Assembly (NCBI GenBank): GCA_009733775.1
Contig: WOGZ01000103.1
Coordinates: 40,640-104,639 of the forward strand
Source: Alectoria sarmentosa
Taxonomy: Eukaryota; Ascomycota; Lecanoromycetes; Lecanorales; Parmeliaceae
DNA length: 64,000 nt
Direction of reading: 5' to 3'
Both the position numbers and the translations under genes were made by a program. Shown here in pieces: positions 1 through 11,118 of this stretch. Positions within the stretch are counted from its first letter, which is position 1; each line of letters opens with the position of its first letter. The notes beneath the pieces were generated by a model. The model was not told the DNA's origin, did no database searches, and saw nothing but the letters and a program-made list of their open reading frames with translations.

Positions 1-22
1 TCATCACTTCAATACCATCAAC

Positions 23-485
<463 letters not shown>

Positions 486-1146
486 GCTACTCACTCTCGC
501 GTTCACGACTTTCTTCATGGCTCGTCACAACAATCGCAGATAACACGCGCTTGGATCAGGTGGATCGATGGCGGAGCGATGACTCACGGGGGGCTGCAAA
601 TGGTTTCTCTAAGGGGTTCTTGCTTTGTGTATCATAACAGCTCATAGGGAGCCGGGGAGTCAAGTGGCAGGTCAATTATGGAATGATACCAAACAATTCC
701 ATCAATCTTCAAACACTTATTTGCTGTGCATTGTGCGTCGTCACGTATGTGACTCACTCATGTGACTCATCTCTACTCATTATTTTCGCGCTGTTGTGGC
801 GTTTTCCCAAAAAAAAATCTTCAAATTTATTAAAAAGATGAAGAGAAAGCTTTGATGACGCGTTGATTTTTCTATTAATTACATGACCAGAACATGAGTG
901 CTGTCCAGTCCGTGACTTAGAAAGTGGTAGTACACTCACGCAACGGCAGAGCGTTTCTCCACTGTTGCTTGCTCGTGGCCACGTACGAGGACTATGTTCC
1001 ACGAGGGCGCCAGGTCCTGTAGGGGGAAAACATACGATCCTGCGTCGCAAGCTTCAAAGGTGCATCAGGAACGGAACTGCAGCTTGCAACAACCTAACTC
1101 TGTTATGTACCTCCTAACTCTGTTGTGTACCTTTACTGAAATGATG
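486..1146. other. Intergenic: convergent 3' ends of H4 and the SDR gene
   Basis: No coding sequence is supported here. It should hold the 3' UTRs of two convergent genes. A 20-bp direct repeat lies at 1093-1132; otherwise nothing distinctive is seen. Confidence 0.5.
1093..1132. repeat. Two tandem copies of a 20-bp unit
   Basis: The unit cctaactctgttatgtacct at 1093-1112 is followed at once by a copy at 1113-1132 with a single A to G change. It lies just downstream of the SDR stop codon (minus strand), so probably in its 3' UTR. Confidence 0.7.
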
Positions 1147-2121
1147 TTACCACTCAATAACCTTCTCATGCTGCCAAAACTCCCCAGTCGTTCCCCCAAT
1201 ATCCCCACAAGCCAATAACACCGGCGTCTGCGCCCCCTCATCCACCGTCTTCTGCCCCCTCTGCCTCGTCATATCCGTCTTGACGAACCCAGGACAACAG
1301 CTATTAACCAGCACCCCGCTGCCCTTCTCCTTCTCCTCCAAAGCGAGTGCCCTTGTCATCCCCACGATCCCGCTCTTACTAACCGCATATCCCATACTGG
1401 GCCAGCCCCGTTCGTTCTCCTTTCCTTCTTCCACAGCTTTGGTGAAGGCTTTCATGAGCGCCGTGACGTCTTCAACGGTTTTGGATTCGGCGAACGCGGT
1501 GCGGATCTCTGCGGAATATTTGGAGTTGAGATGGCCCACCATGCTCGCCAGATTCACCAGACGACCGCCGGGGCGGATCAAGGGGAGGAGAGCGCGCGAG
1601 ATGTCTAGGGTGCCGTAGTAGTTGCATCCGAGAGTCTGCTTCACGACGTCGATGTCTGCGTGCAGGCATGTTAGGAAAGTACTGTAATCCAGATATGTGA
1701 AAGGAGGAGATTGACGCAGCCCGCCCGCTGGGGGGGGGGGAGAAGTGAACCAAAGCGTACTGAAGCCTTCCATAGCAATCCCAGCATTATTAATCACCAT
1801 ATCAATCCCCTCGGGATGCTCCTTTTCCAAGAAACCCGCAAAGTCCGACATGTTCCCCGAGTTGATATCAACCTTATGGAACTTGACCGTCGTCAATCCC
1901 CCGGCCTGCGCCAAGGCCTTCACTTTCTTCAACTGCACATCATCCTCCAGCGTCGTTACAGCTTCTTTCCCTTTCCCTACATCCCGGGCACACAAGTAGA
2001 TGAGCAGAGGCCCATTATTGAAAGCCGAGGTCGGGTACTGGAGAGCTAGATTGCGGACGATGGCGAGGCCGATGCCTTTGTTCGCGCCCGTCACGGCGGC
2101 GATGCGGGAGAATTGTGCCAT
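1147..2121 (-). CDS. Short-chain dehydrogenase/reductase, carbonyl-reductase-like
   Basis: NAD(P)H-dependent SDR most like the carbonyl reductase group; the substrate is not predictable. Exons are 1761-2121 and 1147-1655, giving 289 residues. The cofactor motif TGANKGIG is near the N-terminus, followed by NNAG, the catalytic Ser in VNLASMVG and the catalytic YAVSK. The intron at 1656-1760 (105 bp) has donor GTACGC, branch site CCTAACA and acceptor GCAG. Its length is a multiple of three and it lacks a stop, so the reading frame runs straight through; removing it restores a GFNIDVVKQTLGCNYYGT stretch typical of the family. An ATG 30 bp upstream (2151) would add ten residues; I prefer 2121 because fungal relatives usually start just before the SRIAAVTGANKG segment. 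The neighbouring FAD monooxygenase is divergent, so the two may share regulation (inference). Confidence 0.88.
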   Translation of the reverse strand: MAQFSRIAAVTGANKGIGLAIVRNLALQYPTSAFNNGPLLIYLCARDVGKGKEAVTTLEDDVQLKKVKALAQAGGLTTVKFHKVDINSGNMSDFAGFLEKEHPEGIDMVINNAGIAMEGFSTLWFTSPPPPAGGLRQSPPFTYLDYSTFLTCLHADIDVVKQTLGCNYYGTLDISRALLPLIRPGGRLVNLASMVGHLNSKYSAEIRTAFAESKTVEDVTALMKAFTKAVEEGKENERGWPSMGYAVSKSGIVGMTRALALEEKEKGSGVLVNSCCPGFVKTDMTRQRGQKTVDEGAQTPVLLACGDIGGTTGEFWQHEKVIEW

Positions 2122-2151
2122 GGTACCCTGAGATGGGAGGTGCGGTGCCAT

Positions 2152-3158
2152 GTGAGTGGAGGCATTCTGAGGAAGCGGTCTACAATGGCGGAAGGATTCT
2201 TGGGTAACCCTAACCCTGAACGTAGGATTTTTGACGGGAATCCATTCTCAATCTTGGACCGTTATCTCTGATATTTTGGTCTTTTATTCCAGTCGAGACC
2301 TTCGAAGACTGCTGGGACACCTGTTACATCGTCCCCGTTGGGATTTGTAAAGTTTTGAAGTCTCCATTGTGGTTATCGGTGAAATTCACACAAATTGCGT
2401 GATCTGTTGGGTAAAAGATTCCAAGAGAAAAAGCTGATTTTCTTAGAACTGTACAAAAATCCACAACTTTGGGAAGGTCCTGTATTGATTAGTTTACTTC
2501 AACTTGTTTAATATCCTTAGTCACACCCTTGCAACGATTGAAGTCAGCCATTTGAACTGTTGTGATGGCTACAGAACACGATATCAAAAAAAAGTCAATT
2601 GTTCTGCATGGCAAACCTAGGCGTAACAATTTGCTTTTTCCCGCCATATCCCATTGTAATCCGCGAATACAGTAAGTAAATCTCTCCCATAGCATAGGAT
2701 GAGTCTATCTCTGCGCGCCATAAAATATTTTCTTGAACCAAATCTGTACCTGCGCAGGCCGCCGCTGCCCTCTTCTACCTCACGAATACGAGTACGATGC
2801 TCCAGCCAGGTTAGCCTCGAGATATTGAGCCCGGCTAGCCTAGCGGGTGGGGTGTGCTGCAAGTTTTTCCATGCACAGCAGCTGATGCGAATACGCATCT
2901 CCCATCGAGCCAACCATCTGTTGAACCATTTGTTTGTCAATGTAGTCATGGTTCTTCGAAGCGACCATCTTCATTTCGGATTGCGTCATGGTTCATCTAA
3001 TTCGAGCTCGGTGGGCGTTAAAGAAGCGTACAAGTCTTTGAATATTGCCAATAACTTGGACGCTGACGGTCATACCCATACAACATAGTACACCATAAAA
3101 ACGTCGCTTCATCCACAACAATCTCCTTGCTGCTTGTCATACCGCAACCATCATCATT
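2152..3158. other. Divergent promoter region between SDR and FAD monooxygenase
   Basis: About 1 kb with no convincing coding sequence. Minus-strand open frames at 2489-2949 have no recognisable protein character. A short telomere-like run (aaccctaaccctgaa, 2206-2220) is probably chance. Both flanking genes are transcribed away from it, so it should hold two promoters. Confidence 0.5.
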
Positions 3159-4418
3159 ATGTCAAAACCCCGCGTCCTTATCAGCGGTGCCTCCGTGGCT
3201 GGACCGGCACTTGCCTACTGGCTTGTTCGCGCAGGATGCAAAGTGACAGTCGTCGAGCGTGCACCGACCCTTCGAACTGCCGGTCAAGGGGTGGATGTCC
3301 GCGATACCGCTCGAGACGTGATCAAACGCATGGGCATCTTCGACCGCATTCGGGACAAAAGCTCACACGAGGAAGGCCTCAAGATCGTTGACAGCAACGG
3401 TCGTTGCTTTGCGCGCTTTGGTGTCGACGAAAAATCCGGCAAGGGTGATAGCATTACCTCTGACGTTGAGATTCTCAGAGGAGAGCTGGCAGGGATTCTC
3501 TTCGATGTCACAAAGGACGACGTCTCCTACATCTTTGGCGACATGGTCGAGAGCCTGGAAGAAACAGACAAAGAAGTTGGCGTGAACTTTGCCAATGGCA
3601 CACCGACCACGGCTTTTGATTTGGTAGTCGCTGCAGATGGCGTTGGCTCGAAGATCCGTGGTATATCTTTTGGGAAAGGCTCCTCTCATGTCAGATCTCT
3701 GAACTCTAACGTCTCGTACTTTTCCATTCCACCCGGCGATACAGACACGATGTGGTCGCGAGTTCATTGGGTCAAGGGGGGTCGGTGCATGATGCTGCGA
3801 CCAGACAACGTAGGCCGGACCAGGGCTTTCCTGACTCTTACAGCTTACGATAAGTCAGACGAAAGACTTGTTCGACTTGAAAAGGCTTCGAAAGAGGGCG
3901 TCCCAGCGCAAAAACTTCTGGTCCAGGAGCTTTTCCAAGACGCTGACTGGGAAATTTCTCGGATATTGAAGGGTATGCATGAGTCCGAGGACTTTTACAT
4001 GCAACATGTCGTACAGGTCCGACTGAATCGCTGGTCGAGCGGTCGTGTGACTGTGGTCGGTGACGCGGGTTATGCTCCTTCACCATTTACTGGCATGGGC
4101 ACATCGATTGCTTTCATCGGCGCATACGTTCTTGCAGGCGAGATATCTCGACAGCCGAACAACATTCCCGCCGCGCTCGAGTCCTACGAGCGTGTCCTGC
4201 GTCCATACGTTGAGAGCATCCAGAAGCTGCCTCCTGGCATACCATGGATTGTCAACCCTCAATCGACGCTGGCCATAAAAGTGCTTGAAACCGTCGCTTG
4301 GGGTGCAGGGTGGCTGTCGGCGACGGGGTTAGCCACCTTGTTCTCGAAACTCGCAGCGTATATTCCAATCGGTGGGGACTCGTTCAAGTTGCCAGACTAC
4401 GAGGCGTTCAGGCAGTAG
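3159..4418 (+). CDS. FAD-dependent aromatic-type monooxygenase (class A flavoprotein)
   Basis: Single-exon gene of 419 residues, of the PHBH/UbiH/TetX-like flavoprotein monooxygenase superfamily, which uses NAD(P)H and oxygen to hydroxylate small organic substrates. The N-terminal Rossmann motif is present as VLISGASVAGPALA (about residues 6-19, a GxSxxG variant), followed by the acidic ribose-binding end VVERAP. The middle DG motif appears as VVAADGVGSKIRG and the second FAD motif as VVGDAGYAPSPFTGMGTS near residue 305. The length is normal. There is no signal peptide; a weakly hydrophobic C-terminal stretch could touch a membrane. The sequence does not show the substrate. It faces away from an SDR, a common partner in small catabolic or secondary-metabolite gene pairs, but no synthase gene is nearby. 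Confidence 0.9.
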   Translation: MSKPRVLISGASVAGPALAYWLVRAGCKVTVVERAPTLRTAGQGVDVRDTARDVIKRMGIFDRIRDKSSHEEGLKIVDSNGRCFARFGVDEKSGKGDSITSDVEILRGELAGILFDVTKDDVSYIFGDMVESLEETDKEVGVNFANGTPTTAFDLVVAADGVGSKIRGISFGKGSSHVRSLNSNVSYFSIPPGDTDTMWSRVHWVKGGRCMMLRPDNVGRTRAFLTLTAYDKSDERLVRLEKASKEGVPAQKLLVQELFQDADWEISRILKGMHESEDFYMQHVVQVRLNRWSSGRVTVVGDAGYAPSPFTGMGTSIAFIGAYVLAGEISRQPNNIPAALESYERVLRPYVESIQKLPPGIPWIVNPQSTLAIKVLETVAWGAGWLSATGLATLFSKLAAYIPIGGDSFKLPDYEAFRQ

Positions 4419-5842
4419 GGTTTAGATCAGTACCTTGCTTTCATGACATATTCCAGATACACCTCTCTAAAAGTTATACATACTCGTATCGTGCATCGCT
4501 TGCTCATGCATGCTAAGCAACATGAAGAGCATCACATCGTATCCAGGGGTATGTGATCGTCCTCTGGGGTCTAGACTTGCCCGTAGCACGAGCTTCGCTA
4601 GATCGTGCTACTCGGCCAACTAAACAACAGACCTGGGCTGAACACTGCATGCTTGAGGCGACAGAGCAAGGAGGCAGAATTTGGCAGAAGCGGGATGCGA
4701 GGGTCAGGGTCAAGACGCCCAAAATCCGACGAGGGAAGCACACATCAACTTGAGCTGAGCCTCACTCGCTCATGCATCTCTTGGTCTTTCGACGGGCAGC
4801 CTCGCGGGCTGACTACCTGCTATCGCCTTCGCGATGGGAACAAAGCAGCTTGCCTCGACGCGGCTCGAGGCGATGGGGGTAATCAGAATGGGAGTGTTGG
4901 AGTCCGCGGCAGGGGCGCTGACGGCGAGCGCCGTGAAGGCTGCGAGGGCGCCTGGACGGCTTTTGGTGTAAAACGTGTTGATTTGAAGACGAGCGTGGAT
5001 GTCCTGAAGGAATATGAGACGGCGGCGGGGCGTGGATTCTCAAAGAGATGGAGATCGGTGACGCTGATGAACGAGGCCGATTTCACGACTGGGGCGAGAT
5101 GGGTATATACATACGAGAAGCCAAATGAGCTGTCAAGCACCGACTCTCGGCGGGTTCCAGTACCAATTTTCGGCCAGGTCAGTCAGGAAATGAAGAGGAC
5201 ATGTTGCAAGAATTTTGAATGGTTCTGAGAGGTTGGGTTTCACGGCTCTGGCAAAGCTAGGTAGTCCTGCAAGCCTAGAGGATGTTGAAAGAGAAGTCTT
5301 GGCAGGAGACTCATTTTGAAGGACAAAGGACGAGATGGGCAAAAAAGGGAGAGATGCAGACGAAGGCAATGACTTGGGAATGACTCCCATATAAAATAGC
5401 TGGTCATGATCATATCCATGATTCTCAAACATGTCCGCTTCTATATCAATCACAATCCGTGTCCTCCCCCTTCCCCCTTCCCCCTCCCCGTTCAGAGCAC
5501 ACACATAAATCCTCCACGCAAACCCTCCCCCCACCGGCCCCAGCCCCAGCCCCAGCCACTACCCCTACCTACCACTGACCGCAGAAAGCCGGACCCTCAT
5601 CAGATATAACAAACAGTATCCTTCCTTTCCCATGCATGGAAACCGCTCGCTCGCGCTCTAGAAAGTAGAAATCCCGCTGCTGCTGCTTTGTGGGAAACGA
5701 GTGCGGGTTGGTTGCCATGTCGATCGTTTGTTTTCCAAGGAAGGGAGGAAGGGAGGGAGGGAGAAGGGGTCTTTTTCATCCATTATTTTTTTGTTGTCTC
5801 TCATTCATTACATACAACTACCGCGGATAACGAGACTTATTG

Positions 5843-5884
5843 GAAAGAAGGAAAGAAAGAAAGAAAGAAAGAACAGAAAGAACA
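5843..5884. repeat. GAAA-type microsatellite
   Basis: A purine run built mainly of repeated GAAA units with minor interruptions. Confidence 0.7.
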
Positions 5885-5956
5885 GACCTTTGCACGCTTC
5901 CTGTTTTTCCAAGGGTGTCTGTCGTTTTGGTTTGGGATTGGGGTTTTTTCGGATTT

Positions 5957-6083
5957 GGAGGAGGAGGAGGAGTAGGGGTAGGGGTGGGGGTATGGGTATG
6001 GGTATGGATATGGGTATGGCTGGTTTGGGGAGGTGGAGACACGGGGGGTGGGGGGGAGGGGAGCAGGGGGTTGGAGTGGAGTG
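5957..6083 (+). repeat. G-rich low-complexity tract with GGGTAT repeats
   Basis: The plus strand carries GGA repeats, then several GGGGT and GGGTAT units, then long G runs. Many runs of three or more Gs occur close together, so G-quadruplex formation is possible (inference). Confidence 0.7.
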
Positions 6084-6512
6084 GTGAGAGAGGGAGTTGG
6101 GTTTTCAAGTGGTGGTGGTGGTGAATGACCATCGGTAGCGTTTCTTCAGGTAAGTATGAGGTACAATTTGATGATCAAGACAACCAAGGTTCATCGATTT
6201 TCGCAACCTAATTAAATCAAGCACCTGAAACCGAGCAAGCTCTACTCTACTCTATTCTCCCAACTAATTCTTCCAAAAACAAACCGAAACAAACGTCGAC
6301 TCGAAACTTTCTCACATACAGGATCGAAAACAGCTCCTGTAGGTAGCACGAGGTAGAAGTTAATCTTACATCGCCAGTCCAGTCCAGTCCAGTAGTACAG
6401 AGAACGTCGTGGGGGGAGAAAGTAAAAAACAAAAAAACAAAAAAAAAAAAGGGCCGCATCTGTACGAAAAAAAAGTTTTATATGTCAATCGGTAGAGGGA
6501 TTTACTTGGAAC

Positions 6513-6514
<2 letters not shown>

Positions 6515-6544
<30 letters not shown>
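6515..6544. repeat. GATT microsatellite, about seven units
   Basis: Seven uninterrupted GATT units ending in GG. Confidence 0.85.
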
Positions 6545-6546
<2 letters not shown>

Positions 6547-9500
6547 TTGCAGGCAGGGTTTTTTTTTCAGTAACCGCCATGTACGACTGAGCACTACTGT
6601 CTATGAGTGCTTGGATGTTCCATGAAGACGGAACGAGGCGAGGCGAGGCTTGTGAGGATGCATCTGAAATACGGAAGTTTCTCGCGTTACAGCCATTCAT
6701 TTCTGACTCCGTCGGGGAGCCCAAGCAGGCCCCTTCCCCCCCCCCCCTTCTTTCTGCGCATCGCCAAACCCAACCTCGCAGCATTCAAAAGATCTGGCTG
6801 GCTCAGAGACCAAAGCGTACGTCGCCCAACTCGCTCGCAATATTAAAACCAACCAACCAGACGGAAAAAGGAACAAAAACACAAAAAGAAAGAAAGAAAG
6901 AAAAAAAGAAAAAGGAAACAGGAGCTTTTCAACAAAGCCTAATCAGTTGGAAAAGCCGTGCGGTCTTGACGTGGCCGTATTTGAATGTAATCCTGACGAT
7001 GGCCGATATCAGACCTATAGATCCACAGATCGACAAACCGTGGCCGCCAACCTTGGCCTGTATTGTACGTACGGGGGTTTTCCGCCCATGCCTCTACCGA
7101 GCGATGCTGGACCCCGTATGTAGTAGCAACGTGCGCGTCACATACCACCACGTATGCTGCCCGGAGGATTTTGGCGAGCTAACTAAGCGGACGAAGGCAA
7201 GGGCAGGCGCAGGAGCAACGCGTTCCAAGGGGGTGGGCTAGAGGTGATTGGGGGTGATTAAGAAAAGAACGAGTTCAAAGACGATTTTTACTTTTCCACA
7301 TCCTCCAATATTCGATCGGACATTCTGGCGTCAAGGCAAAGTCAAACAGGAAGAGTCTTGCAAAGGCGATTTCGACGCGGTTGGACAAGGGCCAAGATGT
7401 ACCTAGGATGCTTATGTCAGATCGAGGATTTCATGAGTACCGCAGTTGGTTTGGACATACGTGGCCACTCGTATCCGCCACTAGGTGTTTGGGACATGGG
7501 AATGGGGCGATGCCTCTTCCAGAGAGCTGAAGCCAGGCAGGGGAAGCGTAGACGAACTTTCGATGGCTCGAGGTGTCGATACAGCGTTTATCAGAGCGGC
7601 GTCAGCAAACGTGGCAGCAGCTAGCCTTCGAGGCAGTTGCACCGCGAGATCAAAGAATCCACGTCCAACCGGAATTTCGCTTCAAAGGATTGTTTGGCTG
7701 TCGAGAAAATCAAGCCGCCAGCCGTAGAACATTCCTGCCATTTTGAGTCAGGGGTTGAACGAACCGACTCATCGTGTACTCAGCCAGATCTCTTCGTACA
7801 CGCGGGCAGTGGGGACAATGAGGACCATCAGCAACCCAGACGGTACGTTTCTCCCCAACTTCGCCGACCAGGTATGCATAACGAGGTTCCGGTCTGTCCA
7901 CGGTTTAATAGTCAAAAAGTGAGTCCCGCTGCACCGAGTCATATTCAGACCTGGCGAGAGAGACCCATGGGCAAGGACGCTCTGAGTGGCAAATTGTTTG
8001 TAATGGGTTGAGAATGTTTTCGTCACAGCTTCAAGGCGATGGCCATCGAAAGCTGATGGAGGCAATATGCCCTCTGAAGGAAGGGTGCATTTGTAGAATG
8101 GTTGAGATCAAAGTAGCTTAAAATTCTCAGAGTTGCGGGATGTTTCAGATGGGATGGGAAGAGGATTGAAGGTAGGACACGCGCAAATGAATTTTTGGAC
8201 CGTCCTTATGTCTTACCAGGCGCTTGGATGGCATATCAACTCGTATTCATCTGTCTTACAAGATGACAAACAAAATCAGCCTAGATTGCCGCAATGTATT
8301 TGCATCTAGTCATCCTCATCCTGCAGCGAAGGAGAGAGAGCATTAGGCCCCCATATTTAGCCACCACGGACAACGACTCGTCTCCCCCCCCCCCTACGGG
8401 CCCGAGGCATCGAGTCGATAGTCCAGAAGCAAGCAGATACGTCACAAGCCGATCAAAGGTTGTGGAAAAATCGTCGTGATTTGAGTATACATGGCAGAAA
8501 TAGAACACATGGCAGTGTTCCTCAGGCGCCCAAAGATGACAACTCTTATCCATTCTGCCTACCTGATTGTAATCAATGAGATAAGCTGCACGTGCCACGC
8601 AGACAGTGTCTAATTCAGCAACGCTTCATGCTTTGATGGTGACATGGCTTCGATGAGCACCGCTCTCACCATCAGTAAATGGCGCATCACCTGACTCGAA
8701 CGACAACTTGATGCCCTCGTCTTTGCCCGGACAAGAAGCCATAACAGGTAGAAGGGCCGGTACTTCAGCGAGCTGCATGCGGCCATGGTCATGATTTGCA
8801 ATGATGATGAATCACACCGGGAGTATTGTAGTTGGAGGTACGGACAAGGAACCTGAAATTACGAAGCTGATCAGCTCTTCCTTTCATGCAGGCTCGTCAA
8901 GTTTTTCTTGGACCCCAAGCCACACGTCCTTCGCAATCTTCGATTCATCGTTTGGATGGCGACATGCGTGGGCGCGGTTGTTGTTGTTGTTATTGCAAAT
9001 ACGGCAACCTCGGATTCGGCGCAATGTGGTATTACAAAGCGCACCAGCCTCGGGGTCGACGCAACTCTGCACCATTAGGCAGCTAGCTTTGCTCTTTTCG
9101 TGCGGTAATCTGTGAAGTCGGCTTTCGCCAGGCATGTTAGAAGTCAGAGTGGTGACGAGTCGGGAATGCTGAGATGTGAATTACCCTCGCCTCGTCGGAC
9201 TCGACGAGGAAGGGCGAAGCAGCCTTCAGCTGGTAAGATACAATACGTATGCGATTTAACCAAAGGGTGAAGAAGAAGAAAGCCATCGCTGTCCACCGAA
9301 GAAGACGCTGAAGGAAAGAGCAGACTCAGACAGAAAGAGGAAGACGGTAGATGGTTCAGGTGCAGGAGAAGCGTATCGAATGTCGGAGTGCACGAGAGCA
9401 AGGAATTTGAAAGAAATTTTCATCTCCTTTTCCAGCCTCGGCAGTGGAGCTTTCCGACCGGCTAGAATCGGGAGATGGTCGATCCTAACTACTTTGACTC

Positions 9501-9723
9501 TAGTGTACTTAGTCCCCTTCACCATCCTTACTGCAAGGATCGGCATGCCTCTTTGCGATGATAAGACTGACTCAGCCACAGACTACGAATGGAACTAAGC
9601 GACTAATGAGTGTTACTAATAGCTACTAATAGCTACTTTACCCATACATCTTGCATGGAAGGGAACTAGAAGGTCTAGAGTTCTGACAGAATCTTCTTTA
9701 TCCCCACATCTTGTGTTATCTTG

Positions 9724-9752
9724 CTCCCACACTCCCACACTCCCACACTCCC
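9724..9752. repeat. Octamer tandem repeat CTCCCACA
   Basis: Three full CTCCCACA units plus a partial fourth, in the gene-poor region. Confidence 0.8.
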
Positions 9753-11041
9753 AAATAAATCCTTCAGCTTGCTACTTTGCACGGGCCATGCACATGGGCC
9801 CCGTGGTACTGGTAGCATATGGGTAGGGTGTACCTGCAGCAGTAGGCACGTTGAGCCTCTTTTTCGTGCATTTCCGCATCTCCTATCATCCCAACTCCAC
9901 CATCATTCCCCATCAACATACACCCATCATCCATGACAGCAATAAATCCCATGATATCGTGCTTCAGCCCCATCAGCCACACGATCCGCCCCCCTCTGCG
10001 AATACCAAGAGCTCGCGATACTCTGTAGTATGTAGGAAGAGTAATGTCTTGGTAGCGATGAGTCAGACCACAATTAAACTCCCCGCAAATTGCGGGAGTC
10101 TTTGTTCTCACTCCCCGTACTCGTGACTGCAAGTACCGATGCTTGTAGCCTTGACCAATCAACCGCGTACTCTTGTCAGAATTGATGACAAAATGTTTGC
10201 AGCCAAGCCCACATGATGTTCCGCATCTCGTGTCCCGGGCCAAATGGCTGCTGGTTGCATTGCGCGTCCCTGCCAACGGCTCGCTGCTATTCTACCGTAT
10301 CGTGCCAGCTGAAGCGAATAACCTGGATACTGTCCGCAATCATCACTGCGGCCCTTGACCCCTCCATGTTGCAGCGTGGAAGTAGAGGCAGCATGCGATT
10401 GGGTCATGTTGCTCTGTTCCTTCGGGTGTCCCATTGTAGGAGAATGTCAACAAAGAAATTTTGAGCCACATCATCGACTGCGCCACTTGTGTGTGCGGAA
10501 AATGAAAAGTCGAATTATGCAGCATGCCAGGAGTGGACAGTGAAGAGCAGAAGACGATTTGGGGGAGAGGAAGATCTGGAAGTGTTATGCTGAAAATAGA
10601 AAGTCCAGCCCGTCGATCAGGGTCTCATGGGGAAGGAGGGGCCGATTGAACGACTTGGCTGCGCAATCTTTTGCTGTGTCTCCGGAGGCTAGCGGACGGA
10701 CTTTAAGCGGTAGAATCCAAAGTTCGGCTTCGAATGTTCCCCGTCCTAGGCAGTGTGACGTCGAAGATTACTTGGCAAAAAGAATAAAAATGCACACCTC
10801 ATATAACCCTTGCCCCACGCACACAAAGGAAAAAAGAAAAAAATAATGAAAGGATAAAAGATACTTTAGAATCAAAAGCGAGTTCCAAATTTTCATCCTT
10901 TTCTCTCGAATCCTTTCTCATTGCTTCATAATACGAAACGACGAAAGAATTCTGTCTTTTGGATGAGTAATTATATTATTGGCACTTAACACAATAATAC
11001 AGTCACAAAAGATTCCTCGATCCGTCATCCGTCACATTTCC

Positions 11042-11048
11042 TATAAAG
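11042..11048 (+). promoter_or_regulatory. TATA-like box upstream of the zinc-finger gene
   Basis: TATAAAG lies 71 bp before the chosen start codon. It is only a sequence match; a transcription start has not been shown and the box could be fortuitous. Confidence 0.25.
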
Positions 11049-11118
11049 ATCGCCACTTTCCCATAACTCCGAGCTTCCGACCATCGAACTTTGCCCTTTT
11101 GCACTTACCTTTTGGATC

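Larger units (their letters stand above)
4419..11118. other. 6.7-kb gene-poor region upstream of the zinc-finger gene
   Basis: No open frame here has recognisable protein character, and none shows a convincing splice pattern. The stretch is rich in low-complexity tracts: C/T- and G/A-rich runs near 5460-5600 and 5730-5890, a G-rich tract at 5957-6083, a GATT repeat at 6515-6544, homopolymer runs near 6430, 6735 and 8386, and an octamer repeat at 9724-9752. A 9-bp inverted repeat (gtagcacga / tcgtgctac) lies at 4583-4611. It may be an extended promoter or leader of the downstream regulator, or hold non-coding RNA genes; the sequence alone cannot decide. Confidence 0.45.

Noticed and set aside
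2206..2220. Telomere-like aaccctaaccctgaa
   Set aside because: Only two units; too short to call an interstitial telomere.
4605..5228. 207-codon plus-strand frame
   Set aside because: No family resemblance and no splice or start support; opposing-strand frames of similar length overlap it.
5133..5534. 133-codon minus-strand frame
   Set aside because: Low-complexity start from a C/T-rich tract and no recognisable domain.
6603..7241. 212-codon plus-strand frame
   Set aside because: Runs through poly-C and AAAG tracts, giving Pro- and Lys-rich junk; no family.
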